Made by a program: the position numbers and the translations under genes. Below, piece by piece: positions 50,511-59,429 of a stretch of DNA of 64,000 nt. The first letter of the stretch is position 1, and each line of letters opens with the position of its first letter. The stretch is taken from contig NZ_MJAH01000019.1 of NCBI RefSeq assembly GCF_001746295.1, positions 104,276-168,275 on the forward strand, in the 5' to 3' direction. Below the pieces are notes generated by a model, which worked only from the letters and a program-made list of their open reading frames with translations, was not told the DNA's origin and ran no database searches. This stretch comes from Streptomyces sp. LUP47B. GTDB lineage: Bacteria > Actinomycetota > Actinomycetes > Streptomycetales > Streptomycetaceae.

Positions 50511-51872
50511 ATGCCGCAACCGGACGGACCGATGTTCACCACGACCGCCGACGCCCTCGTCATCGTCGACTTCAGCCCCCGAAGTGCACGAAGCGCACAC
50601 AGCACAGGGAGCACAGGAAGCCCGCGCGCCCCGCGCCCGCCCGGTCCCTACCGCCGTCTTCTCGCCACCCCCGGGGCCCGCGCCTTCACCATCGGGAACC
50701 TTCTCGCCCGCCTGCCCATGGGCATGTTCAGCGTCAGCGCGGTCGTCATGATCGCCGGGACGCGTGGGTCGTACGCCCTCGCCGGCGCCGTCACCGCGGC
50801 GGGCCTCGCGGCGACGGCGGTGGTCGCCCCGTGGACCGCGCGGCTCGTCGACCGACAGGGACAGGTCAAGATCGCCGTACCGGCGACGGCACTCGCCGCA
50901 CTGGGTTCGCTGGCGCTGCTGTTGTGCGTCCGCCTCGGCGCGCCGGCGTGGACGCTCTTCGTGTCGTACGCCGCCACCGCCACCACCCCCAATCTCGGCG
51001 GCATGTCCCGTGCGCGTTGGGCCCACCTCCTTGCCGGCGACGAGAAGTCCCTCCATGTGGCGAACTCCTTCGAGCAGGCCGTGGACGAGGCGTGCTTCAT
51101 GCTGGGCCCGGTTCTGGCGGCCTTCCTGTGCACGACGTTCTTCCCGGAGGCGGGCACGCTGGTCGGGGTGGTGCTGCTGGTGACGGGCGTGCTGGTGTTC
51201 GCCGCGCAGCGTTCGACGGAACCGCCGGTGCGGGAGCGCGGCCTTTCGCTGGCGCCCTTCCGCGCCCCCGGCATCCCGCCCCTGCTCGCCGTCTGCCTTG
51301 CCATGGGTGGCGTCTTCGGCTCCATGGAGGTCGTCACGATCGCCTTCGCCGACGCGCAGGGACACCGCTCGGCGGCCGGGATCGTGCTCGCGGTCCAGGC
51401 GGCCGGTTCGTGCGCGGCGGGGCTGGTCTACGGGGCGATACGACGGACTGGATCAGCCGAGGACCGGTACGTGTGGTGCATCGCCGCCATGACGACCCTG
51501 CTGACGCTCCCTCTGCTGGCCGCCTCCCTCACCGGCTCCCTGCTCGCCCTGGCGGCCGCGCTACTGCTCGCCGGGATGGCGACCGCCCCGACGATGGTCA
51601 CCGGGATGACCCTGATCCAGCGGCGCACCCCGCCCGGCCGCCTCAACGAGGGCATGACCCTCGCGGTGACCGGCCTGCTCGGCGGAATCGCCTGCGGCAG
51701 CGCGGCGGGCGGCTGGACGGTGGAACACGTCTCGCCGACGGCGGGCTACGGCGTCCCGATCACCGCGGCGGCAACGGCCCTGATGATCGCCCTCATCTCA
51801 GCCCAACGGCCGAGCACGCCCCGCCCACGACCCACGACAGCACCCCAACCACCACAGCCGCGACAGCCCTGA
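50511..51872 (+). CDS. MFS transporter
   Basis: 453-aa major facilitator with 12 predicted helices (e.g. NLLARLPMGMFSVSAVVMIA, ALAALGSLALLLCVRLG, AAALLLAGMATAPTMVTGMT). The cytoplasmic loop ARLVDRQGQ fits the MFS signature position. The substrate is unknown; an efflux role is likely with a divergent LysR gene. ATG 50511 is chosen, ATG 50532 is an alternative. The Pro/Thr-rich C-terminal tail (STPRPRPTTAPQPPQPRQP) and its stop are the start of a decaying tandem array. Confidence 0.88.
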   Translation: MPQPDGPMFTTTADALVIVDFSPRSARSAHSTGSTGSPRAPRPPGPYRRLLATPGARAFTIGNLLARLPMGMFSVSAVVMIAGTRGSYALAGAVTAAGLAATAVVAPWTARLVDRQGQVKIAVPATALAALGSLALLLCVRLGAPAWTLFVSYAATATTPNLGGMSRARWAHLLAGDEKSLHVANSFEQAVDEACFMLGPVLAAFLCTTFFPEAGTLVGVVLLVTGVLVFAAQRSTEPPVRERGLSLAPFRAPGIPPLLAVCLAMGGVFGSMEVVTIAFADAQGHRSAAGIVLAVQAAGSCAAGLVYGAIRRTGSAEDRYVWCIAAMTTLLTLPLLAASLTGSLLALAAALLLAGMATAPTMVTGMTLIQRRTPPGRLNEGMTLAVTGLLGGIACGSAAGGWTVEHVSPTAGYGVPITAAATALMIALISAQRPSTPRPRPTTAPQPPQPRQP

Positions 51873-52386
51873 CGACCACCCTCGCGCCCAGCCCAACGGC
51901 CAAGCACGCCCCGCCGACGACCCACAACAGCACCCCGACCACCACAGCCGCGACAGCCCTGACAACCACCCTCACGTCAACCCGACGGTCAAGCACGCCC
52001 CACCCACAACCCACAACAGCACCCCGACCACCACAGCCGCGACAGCCCTGACGACCACCCTCACACCGACCGGACCGCCCGCAGCACCACGGCCGACGGC
52101 AGGACAGCCGCCCACCCCTCGCCGACGGTGCGCCACAGCGCCCCGAGCACCGCAGCCGCCACAGCCCTGACAACCCCCTCACCTCGGCCCGGCCGCCCGC
52201 CACCCCCAGCGACACGGCCGACCCCAGGACAGGCGAGCGCCTCCCGCCCACGGCCCGCCAGGGCATCGCAGCCACTACAGCCGTAGCAGCCCCGACGACC
52301 GCCTTCACGCCGGCCGGACCACCCACACCAGCTCTCCCCCACGACCCACCACAGCACCCCCGCCACCCCAACCGCCGCAGCCCTGA
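51801..52386 (+). repeat. Tandem array derived from the 3' tail of the MFS gene
   Basis: The last 24 codons of the MFS gene plus about 18 bp are repeated downstream. Stops (ACAGCCCTGA context) fall at 51870, 51960, 52049, 52168 and 52384, with a degenerate unit near 52292. Steps are 90, 89, 119, about 123 and about 92 bp. The first three units are highly similar; later ones decay progressively. The array fills the gene-free stretch before the xylosidase operon and makes spurious minus-strand ORFs. Confidence 0.9.
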
Positions 52387-52413
52387 CAACTCCCCTCACC
52401 TCCGACCCCGATC

Positions 52414-52533
52414 GTCGAATCGCTTCACCTGATCCTGCATAACCCATTGACGACCTTCAAAGGCGCCGCATACGTTCCTTCGTCGAAGCGCTTCGACAGG
52501 GGTCGTCGAATCGAGTCGATTCGACGACCCCTG
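52414..52533. promoter_or_regulatory. Operator cluster of the alpha-xylosidase operon
   Basis: Three related dyads. An imperfect GTCGAATCGCTTCAC is at 52414-52428 and a perfect 16-bp palindrome GTCGAAGCGCTTCGAC at 52482-52497. An 18-bp-arm hairpin/palindrome (left arm CAGGGGTCGTCGAATCGA at 52497-52514, centre G, right arm 52516-52533) ends 46 nt before the binding-protein start. The GCGC-centred site is typical of LacI-family operators, and the operon ends with a LacI gene. Confidence 0.6.
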
Positions 52534-52579
52534 CGTGGCGCCCGGCCCGAAGCACCATCCGACTCCCCGGAGGTACGGG

Positions 52580-53872
52580 ATGTTGACGGCACGAAGGCGT
52601 GTGGTGGCGGCGGCTGTGATCCTCACCGGATCACTGCTGGTGACCTCCTGCGGGGACTCGGACAGCGGGTCCTCCGACGGCAAGACACTCAGGCTCTGGC
52701 ACTACGAGGGTCCGACCAGCGCGATGGGCATCGCCTGGAAGGAGGCGATCAAGGAGTTCGAGGCCAAGCACCCCGGTGTCAAGGTGGAGTTCGAGGAGAA
52801 GAGCTTCGACCAGGTGCAGAAGACCGCCCCGATGGTCCTCAACTCCTCGGACGCGCCCGACCTCATGGAGTACAACAAGGGCAACGCGACCGCGGGCCTG
52901 CTCTCCAAGCAGGGTCTCCTCACCGACCTGACGGAAGAGGCGACCAAGCGCGGCTGGGACAAGAAGCTCAGCCCGAGCGTCCGCACGACGAGCCTCTATG
53001 ACACCAACGGCGTGATGGGCTCCGGCAAGTGGTACGGCGTCCCCAACTACGCCGAGTACACGCTGGTCTACTACAACAAGGACCTCTTCAAGAAGTACGG
53101 CATCGCCGAGCCGAAGACGTTCGCCGAACTGACTGCCGCCATGGACAAGTTCGTGGACGAGGGAGTCACCCCCCTCGCCAACGGCGGCGCCGCCTACCCG
53201 GCCCAGCAGTACCTCTACCAGCTGGCGCTGTCGAAGGCCGACCGCGCGTGGGTCGACTCGTACCAGCTCTACAAGGGCAAGACCGACTTCCACGACGCGG
53301 CCTGGACCTACGGCGCCGAGACCTTCGCCGACTGGGTGAAGAAGGGCTACTTCAGCAAGTCCTCCAGCGGTCAGAACGAAGAGGCCGCCGGCGTCTCCTT
53401 CACCTCCGGCAAGGCGCCGATCCTGTTCTCCGGCAGCTGGTGGTACGGCCGCTTCAAGACGGACAACAAGTTCGACTGGGGCACCTTCCGGTGGCCCGAC
53501 TCGAACCTCACCCTCGGCTCCGGCGGCAACCTCTGGGTCGTACCGAAGGGTTCGAAGAACAAGGACCTCGCCTACGACTTCATCGACATCACCATGTCGA
53601 AGAAGATCCAGAACCTGCTCGGCAACTCAGGCGGTGTCCCGGTCGCGGCCGACGCCTCCGCCATCACCGACCCCCAGTCGAAGACCCTGATCGACGACTT
53701 CAACACCCTCTCCAAGAACGACGGCCTGGCCTTCTACCCCGACTGGCCGGTCCCCGGCTTCTACGACGTCCTGGTCTCCGGGACCCAGAAGCTGATCACC
53801 GGCAGTGAGAAGCCCGGCGGCTACCTCAGCGATCTCCAGGAGGCCTACGACAAGGGCGCGCCGAAGCAATGA
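52580..53872 (+). CDS. Extracellular sugar-binding lipoprotein (xylosidase operon)
   Basis: 430-aa solute-binding protein, lipoprotein signal ending at Cys24 (VVAAAVILTGSLLVTSC). The mature part has family-1 binding-protein features (LRLWHYEGPTSAMGIAWKEA, YGVPNYAEYTLVYYNKDLFK, SGSWWYGRFKT). It should bind a xylose-containing oligosaccharide such as isoprimeverose and hand it to the two permeases. The ATG at 52580 follows GGAGG. Its stop overlaps the next gene start (ATGA). It is likely repressed by the LacI protein encoded at the operon end. Confidence 0.92.
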   Translation: MLTARRRVVAAAVILTGSLLVTSCGDSDSGSSDGKTLRLWHYEGPTSAMGIAWKEAIKEFEAKHPGVKVEFEEKSFDQVQKTAPMVLNSSDAPDLMEYNKGNATAGLLSKQGLLTDLTEEATKRGWDKKLSPSVRTTSLYDTNGVMGSGKWYGVPNYAEYTLVYYNKDLFKKYGIAEPKTFAELTAAMDKFVDEGVTPLANGGAAYPAQQYLYQLALSKADRAWVDSYQLYKGKTDFHDAAWTYGAETFADWVKKGYFSKSSSGQNEEAAGVSFTSGKAPILFSGSWWYGRFKTDNKFDWGTFRWPDSNLTLGSGGNLWVVPKGSKNKDLAYDFIDITMSKKIQNLLGNSGGVPVAADASAITDPQSKTLIDDFNTLSKNDGLAFYPDWPVPGFYDVLVSGTQKLITGSEKPGGYLSDLQEAYDKGAPKQ

Positions 53873-54813
53873 CGGTGACCGTCGAACGGAGTGCGCGGGC
53901 GGCCGGCAAGGGCGCCACCGCCCGGCCCCCGCGCCGCCCCCGCGACTCCTACGCCCTCTTCCTCCTGCCGGGCGCCCTCGCCTTCCTCGCGGTCATCGTC
54001 CTGCCGTTCGTGATGAACACGTACGTGAGCTTCACGGACTGGCAGGGCGTGGGCTCCCCCGAGTGGTCGGGGCTCGCCAACTACCGCGAGCTGATGGACG
54101 ATTCCGAGTTCTGGGCGTCCTTCCGGCACAGCCTGTTCATGGTCGTGGCGATGGCCGCGATCCCCACGGCCCTCGGACTGGTCCTCGCCGCCGCCCTGTT
54201 CGACTACGTCGGCAAGCACTTCGGATCCAGAACGGCCGCCGTTCTCCGCGCCTGCTTCTACCTCCCCCAGGTGCTGCCGATCGCGGTCGCCGGCATCGTC
54301 TGGAGCTGGATCCTCGCCCCGGACAACGGCTCGCTCAACGCGCTCCTGAAGGCGATCGGCCTCGGCTCCTGGCAGCAGGACTGGCTGGGCGATCCCGACC
54401 TCGCGCTCTACAGCGTCATGGGCGTCATGATCTGGGTCCAACTGGGCTTCCCGCTGGTCGTCTTCATGGCGGGCCTGCAGCGCGTCGACCCCCAGCTGTA
54501 CGAGGCCGCCGAACTGGACGGCGCCGGCTGGTGGCGCCGCTTCTGGCACATCACGCTGCCCCAGATCCGGCCGGAGATCTACGTCGTCCTCACCTGGTGC
54601 TCGATCGCCGCGCTCAAGGTGTTCGGCGCGGTGTACGTGCTCACGAAAGGCGGGCCCGGCGGCGCCACCGACGTGCCCTCATACTTCTCCTTCACCACGT
54701 TCTTCGAGAAGACGCAGGTCGGCTACGGCGCCGCGATCTCCACCGTGCTGACGGTGCTCATCCTCGCGCTCTCCCTGATCGGTCTGAGGCTCCAGGAGAG
54801 GACCGACCCATGA
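53869..54813 (+). CDS. ABC sugar transporter permease (MalF-type)
   Basis: 314-aa membrane permease, first helix YALFLLPGALAFLAVIVLPF, EAA loop LYEAAELDGAGWWRRFWHIT. It starts within the stop of the binding-protein gene and ends within the start of the second permease gene (ATGA both sides). Confidence 0.93.
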   Translation: MTVTVERSARAAGKGATARPPRRPRDSYALFLLPGALAFLAVIVLPFVMNTYVSFTDWQGVGSPEWSGLANYRELMDDSEFWASFRHSLFMVVAMAAIPTALGLVLAAALFDYVGKHFGSRTAAVLRACFYLPQVLPIAVAGIVWSWILAPDNGSLNALLKAIGLGSWQQDWLGDPDLALYSVMGVMIWVQLGFPLVVFMAGLQRVDPQLYEAAELDGAGWWRRFWHITLPQIRPEIYVVLTWCSIAALKVFGAVYVLTKGGPGGATDVPSYFSFTTFFEKTQVGYGAAISTVLTVLILALSLIGLRLQERTDP

Positions 54814-55634
54814 CCACCGCCCTGCGCCGCTACCCGGTCCTGATCGCCCTGTGCGTCGCGGCCCTGTTCATGATCGTGCCGTTCCTCATCGTCACGGTCA
54901 ACGCCTTCAAGTCCCCCACGGAGTACGCCCAGAACGGCCCCCTCAGCCTGCCCGACGGCCTCTACACGCAGGGCGTCAAGGACTTCTGGGAGCGCGTCGA
55001 CTTCGGGCAGAAGCTCGTCAACTCCGTCCTGATCAGCGGCTCGGTGGCGGTGCTGGCCGTGATCCTGTCCGTCCTGAACGCCTACGCGATCGGCATCGGC
55101 CGCATCAAGGGCCGGACCTGGGTCCTCGCCTTCTTCGTCCTCGCGAACATGCTGCCGCAGGAGGCGCTGGTCTACCCGGTCTACTACCTGAGCAAGGAAG
55201 TGGGCCTCTACGACACGAGGTTGAGCGTGATCATCGTGTTCACGGTGATCCAGGCGGCCTTCGGCACGTATCTGCTCTCCGCGGTGCTCGGCCAGTTCCC
55301 CCGCGAGATCCTGGAGGCGGCCCGCATCGACGGCGCCAACAGGTGGCAGGTCCTGTGGCGGATCGTGGTCCCCGTCAGCCGCCCCACCCTCGGTGTGCTG
55401 CTGGTCTTCTTCTTCATCTGGACCTGGAACGAGTTCCTGCTCCCCCTGGTCATGCTGATCTCCAACGACAACCAGACGGTGTCGGTGGCCCTCGGTGTCC
55501 TCCAGGGCCAGCGCCTGATGGACGCCACGATGACCAACGCGGCCGCCCTGCTCGGCGTGCTGCCCGCGATCGTGTTCTTCCTCGTCTTCCAGCGAACCCT
55601 CACCCGCGGTATCGCCGTGGGTGCCGTGAAGTAA
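54810..55634 (+). CDS. ABC sugar transporter permease (MalG-type)
   Basis: 274-aa membrane permease, first helix VLIALCVAALFMIVPFLIVT, EAA loop EILEAARIDGANRWQVLWRI, and typical C-terminal TLTRGIAVGAVK. No ATPase gene is in the operon, so a shared MsiK-type ATPase is expected to energise it. Confidence 0.93.
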   Translation: MTTALRRYPVLIALCVAALFMIVPFLIVTVNAFKSPTEYAQNGPLSLPDGLYTQGVKDFWERVDFGQKLVNSVLISGSVAVLAVILSVLNAYAIGIGRIKGRTWVLAFFVLANMLPQEALVYPVYYLSKEVGLYDTRLSVIIVFTVIQAAFGTYLLSAVLGQFPREILEAARIDGANRWQVLWRIVVPVSRPTLGVLLVFFFIWTWNEFLLPLVMLISNDNQTVSVALGVLQGQRLMDATMTNAAALLGVLPAIVFFLVFQRTLTRGIAVGAVK

Positions 55635-55645
55635 GGACCCCCCAC

Positions 55646-57895
55646 GTGAAGTTCACCGACGGCTACTGGCTGCTGCGCGAGGGCGTCACCGCGGCTCATC
55701 CGGCCCAGGTCCACGAGGTCGCCGCAACGGACGGCCGGCTGGACATCCTCGCGCCGACCCAGCCCATCCGCCGCCGCGGCGACCTGCTGAAGGGACCGGT
55801 CGTGACGATCAGCGCCCACGCCCCGATACCCGACGTCATCGGCGTCACCTTTACCCACTTCGAGGGCGAGCAACCGCAGGGGCCTCGATTCGAGGTCCGC
55901 ACAAAGGACTTCACGGCTCACACGGAGTACGACGAGGAGCACGCCACCCTCACCTCCGGTGCGCTGTCGGTCCGGGTGGCCCGCACGGACACCTGGCAGG
56001 TCGACTTCCTCGCCGGCGGCCGGTTGCTGACCGGCAGCGGCCCCAAGGGCATGGGCATCATGCGGGACGCGTCGGGCGCCCACTATCTGCGCGAGCAGCT
56101 GGGTCTCGGCGTGGGCACCTCGGTGTACGGCCTCGGCGAACGCTTCGGACCGCTGGTGAAGAACGGCCAGGTCGTCGACATCTGGAACGCCGACGGCGGC
56201 ACGGCCACCGAACAGGCCTACAAGAACGTCCCGTTCTACCTCACGGACGGGGGCTACGGCGTCTTCGTCGACCACCCGGGCACGGTCTCCTTCGAGGTGG
56301 GCTCGGAAGCGGTCTCGCGGGTGCAGTTCAGCGCCGAGACCCAGGAGTTGACGTACTACGTCATCTACGGCCCGAGCCCGAAGGAGATCATCCGCAAGTA
56401 CACGGCCCTCACCGGCCGCCCGGCCCTCCCGCCCGCCTGGTCCTTCGGCCTGTGGCTGTCGACGTCCTTCACGACGTCGTACGACGAGGAGACCGTGACG
56501 TCGTTCATCGAGGGCATGCGGGAGCGCGAACTCCCCCTCTCCGTCTTCCACTTCGACTGCTTCTGGATGCGCGAGTTCAACTGGTGCGACTTCCAGTGGG
56601 ACCCGCGGGTCTTCCCCGACCCGGAGGGCATGCTCGCGCGACTGCACGCGCGGGGCCTCAGGGTCTCCGCATGGATCAATCCGTACATCGCCCAGAGGTC
56701 ACCCCTGTTCGCGGAGGGCAAGGCGCTCGGTCATCTCCTCAGGCGTCCCGACGGCAGTGTGTGGCAGTGGGACCTGTGGCAGCCCGGCATGGCCCTGGTC
56801 GACTTCACCAGTGAGGCCGCCCGCGACTGGTACGCCGCCAAGCTGGAGGCGCTCCTCGCGCAGGGCGTCGACTGCTTCAAGACCGACTTCGGCGAACGGG
56901 TGCCGCTGGACGTGGAGTGGTCCGACGGCTCCGACCCGGAGCGGATGCACAACTACTACAGCTACCTCTACAACCGGACCGTCTTCGACGTGCTGCGCAA
57001 GCACCGCGGCGAGGAGGAGGCGGTGGTCTTCGCCCGCTCGGCGACCGCGGGCAGCCAGCAGTTCCCGGTGCACTGGGGCGGCGACTGCGAGGCGACCTAC
57101 GAGTCGATGGCCGAGTCCCTGCGGGGCGGGTTGTCGTTGGGCCTGTCCGGCTTCGGCTTCTGGAGCCACGACATCGGCGGCTTCGAGGGCACCCCGACAC
57201 CGGCGCTGTTCAAGCGCTGGCTGGCCTTCGGACTTCTCTCCTCCCACAGCCGTCTGCACGGCAGTTCCTCCTACCGGGTGCCGTGGCTGTTCGACGAGGA
57301 GTCCGTGGATGTCCTACGGCACTTCACCCGCCTCAAGCTGAGGCTCATGCCGTACCTCTACGAGGCCGCGCGCACCGCCCACGCCGAGGGCGTGCCGGTG
57401 ATGCGGGCGATGGTGCTGGAGTTCCCGGACGATCCCGGGTGCGCGCATCTGGAGCGGCAGTACATGCTCGGCCCCGACCTGATGGTGGCGCCGGTGTTCA
57501 ACGACGAGGGCGCGGTCTCCTACTACGTCCCCGAGGGCACCTGGACCCACTTCGTGACCGGCGAGACGGTCACCGGGCCGCGCTGGGTACGCGAGAAGCA
57601 CGACTTCCTGAGCGTTCCGCTGCTGGTCAGGCCGGGCGCGGTGCTCCCGGTCGGCGCGGTGGACGACCGACCCGACTACGACCACGCCGACGGGGTGACC
57701 CTGCGGGCGTACGGCCTCGGGCGGGGCGAGCAGGTCACGGTGCGGGTGGGCGAGGTCGCCTTCACCGTCGTACGCGAGGGAGACACGCTGCGGGCGTCCT
57801 GCTCCGACCCCTCGGCGCCCTGGGGGCTGGCCGCGGGCGACCGGGAGGCGCGGGCGCGGGCCGGGACCGGCTTTCTCTCCCTGGAGCTGGGCTGA
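55646..57895 (+). CDS. Alpha-xylosidase, GH31 (YicI-type)
   Basis: 749-aa cytoplasmic glycosidase that removes alpha-1,6-xylose from xyloglucan fragments such as isoprimeverose. The N-terminal beta domain (1-250) is followed by the barrel. The nucleophile is Asp414 in CFKTDFGERVP and the acid/base Asp480 in HWGGDC, closely matching E. coli YicI (416 and 482) in context and spacing. FDCFWMREFNWCDFQWDP is the YicI-type substrate loop, which separates it from alpha-glucosidases. The GTG at 55646 lies 11 bp after the permease. Its stop overlaps the LacI start (TGATG). Confidence 0.93.
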   Translation: MKFTDGYWLLREGVTAAHPAQVHEVAATDGRLDILAPTQPIRRRGDLLKGPVVTISAHAPIPDVIGVTFTHFEGEQPQGPRFEVRTKDFTAHTEYDEEHATLTSGALSVRVARTDTWQVDFLAGGRLLTGSGPKGMGIMRDASGAHYLREQLGLGVGTSVYGLGERFGPLVKNGQVVDIWNADGGTATEQAYKNVPFYLTDGGYGVFVDHPGTVSFEVGSEAVSRVQFSAETQELTYYVIYGPSPKEIIRKYTALTGRPALPPAWSFGLWLSTSFTTSYDEETVTSFIEGMRERELPLSVFHFDCFWMREFNWCDFQWDPRVFPDPEGMLARLHARGLRVSAWINPYIAQRSPLFAEGKALGHLLRRPDGSVWQWDLWQPGMALVDFTSEAARDWYAAKLEALLAQGVDCFKTDFGERVPLDVEWSDGSDPERMHNYYSYLYNRTVFDVLRKHRGEEEAVVFARSATAGSQQFPVHWGGDCEATYESMAESLRGGLSLGLSGFGFWSHDIGGFEGTPTPALFKRWLAFGLLSSHSRLHGSSSYRVPWLFDEESVDVLRHFTRLKLRLMPYLYEAARTAHAEGVPVMRAMVLEFPDDPGCAHLERQYMLGPDLMVAPVFNDEGAVSYYVPEGTWTHFVTGETVTGPRWVREKHDFLSVPLLVRPGAVLPVGAVDDRPDYDHADGVTLRAYGLGRGEQVTVRVGEVAFTVVREGDTLRASCSDPSAPWGLAAGDREARARAGTGFLSLELG

Positions 57896-58899
57896 TGGTG
57901 AAGATCACCGATGTGGCGCGGCGGGCCGGGGTCTCCCCCAGCACCGTCTCCTACGCCCTCAGCGGCAAGCGCCCGATCTCCGAGGAGACCCGGCAGCGAG
58001 TCGAGGAAGCCGTCCGCGAGCTGGGCTACCGCCCGCACGCGGGCGCCCGTGCCCTGGCAGGCAGACGGTCCAACGTCCTGGCACTGGTCGTACCCCTGCG
58101 GTCCGGGCTACACGTCCCGACCGTGATGCGGTTCGCGGTGTCGGTGGTGACGACGGCCCGGCGGTACGACCACGACGTGCTGCTGCTGACCCAGGAGGAG
58201 GGCGAGGACGGCCTGACCCGGATCGCGGACACTGGGTTGGTCGACGCGCTGATCGTGATGGACGTCGCACTGGACGACCTGCGGCTGCCGTTGCTGCGAT
58301 CGCTGGACCTGCCGTCCGTGCTGATCGGCTTCCCGGCCGCCCCGGAGGGCCTGACCTGCGTCGACCTCGACTTCAAGGCGGCGGGCGAGGCGTGCGTGGA
58401 GCATCTGGCGCGACTGGGCCACCGGTCGGTGGCCCTGGTCGGCTCCCCACCGGAGGTGTACATGCGCCGGACGGCCTTCGCCCAACGGGTGGTCCAGGGC
58501 TTCACGACCGCCGCGGACCGCTGCGGGATGTCGTCGACGGTCCACCCCTGCGAGCCGGGTGCCGCCCGCGAGGTGGCCGAACAACTCCTGCGCGAGCAAC
58601 CCGCCTTGACGGGAGTGGTCGTCCACAACGAACCCCTGCTGCAGCCCCTGGTCGACGCCTTCGGGCAACTGGGCCTACGCGTCCCGGCCGACCTCTCGGT
58701 CACCGCCATCTGCCCCGACGAACTGGCCGAGTCGGTCCACGTCCCGATCACGTCGGTGGCGCTGCCGTCGACGGAGGTGGGCGCGCGAGCGGTCGAGCTC
58801 CTGATGAAGAAGCTGAACGGGACGGCCGTACCGGATTCGACCCTGCTGGCACCGAAGATGACGGAGCGGGCGAGTACGGGGCGGCGGACGGTTGCCTGA
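57895..58899 (+). CDS. LacI-family repressor of the alpha-xylosidase operon
   Basis: 334-aa regulator. The LacI HTH is ITDVARRAGVSPSTVSYALS with the hinge helix at GARALAGRRSNVLALVV. The periplasmic-binding-protein-like sensor domain ends with the dimer region VARRAVELL-type ARAVELLMKKLNG. Translation is coupled to the xylosidase gene. Presumably it binds the palindromes at 52414-52533 and is released by a xylo-sugar; this is inference from location. Confidence 0.92.
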   Translation: MVKITDVARRAGVSPSTVSYALSGKRPISEETRQRVEEAVRELGYRPHAGARALAGRRSNVLALVVPLRSGLHVPTVMRFAVSVVTTARRYDHDVLLLTQEEGEDGLTRIADTGLVDALIVMDVALDDLRLPLLRSLDLPSVLIGFPAAPEGLTCVDLDFKAAGEACVEHLARLGHRSVALVGSPPEVYMRRTAFAQRVVQGFTTAADRCGMSSTVHPCEPGAAREVAEQLLREQPALTGVVVHNEPLLQPLVDAFGQLGLRVPADLSVTAICPDELAESVHVPITSVALPSTEVGARAVELLMKKLNGTAVPDSTLLAPKMTERASTGRRTVA

Positions 58900-58978
58900 C
58901 CGTCGGGGTTACCGGTATGTCGGGGTTCTTCTACCGTGGAGAGCCTGACAGCACGCTCTCCGTGGGGAGCCGATCGCG

Positions 58979-59380
58979 ATGCGCGTCTATCTGAAGCCGC
59001 CCTGGATGCAGCGCCACGTGGCCAACCGGCTGGTCCCCTTGTTCCAGCGGTCGATGATCTCCCGCCTCACCGTTAAGGGCCGCCGCTCCGGTCGCGAGCG
59101 CACGGTCCCGGTGGCCGTCCTGAAGCAGGGGGGCGAGCGCTACCTCGTCTCCTACCGCGGTCTCAGCGACTGGGCCCTCAACCTGCGTGCCACGCCCGAG
59201 GCCCGCCTCACCAGCGGCGGGCGTACCGAGACGATCACGGTGGAGGAGGTCCCGGAAGCCGACCGCCCACCGCTGCTCGCCGAGTACCGCGACGCCTACG
59301 GCTCCATGCCGACCGTCACGGGCGTCCTGGACGCACTGCCGGACCCGGCCGACCATCCGGTGTTCCGCATCCGCGCATGA
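58979..59380 (+). CDS. F420-type nitroreductase family oxidoreductase (DUF385), copy 1
   Basis: 133-aa split-barrel protein of the deazaflavin-dependent nitroreductase family. The family motifs are LTVKGRRSGRERTVPVAV, YLVSYRGLSDWALNLRA and a C-terminal DHPVFRI. Physiological substrate unknown. A near-identical paralogue lies at 60849, so the pair arose by duplication. Confidence 0.85.
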   Translation: MRVYLKPPWMQRHVANRLVPLFQRSMISRLTVKGRRSGRERTVPVAVLKQGGERYLVSYRGLSDWALNLRATPEARLTSGGRTETITVEEVPEADRPPLLAEYRDAYGSMPTVTGVLDALPDPADHPVFRIRA

Positions 59381-59384
59381 GAAG

Positions 59385-59426
59385 ACGGTGCCCCTGGCGG
59401 CACGCCCGGGGCGCCAGGGGCACCGT
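59385..59426. terminator. Bidirectional terminator between convergent genes
   Basis: 15-bp perfect stem ACGGTGCCCCTGGCG / CGCCAGGGGCACCGT with a 12-nt loop, between the oxidoreductase (plus) and the immunity-like gene (minus). Confidence 0.85.
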
Positions 59427-59429
59427 CCG

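Noticed and set aside
51793..52389. Minus-strand frame of 198 codons downstream of the MFS gene
   Set aside because: It is the reverse reading of the decaying MFS-tail array; no protein family and no ribosome site.
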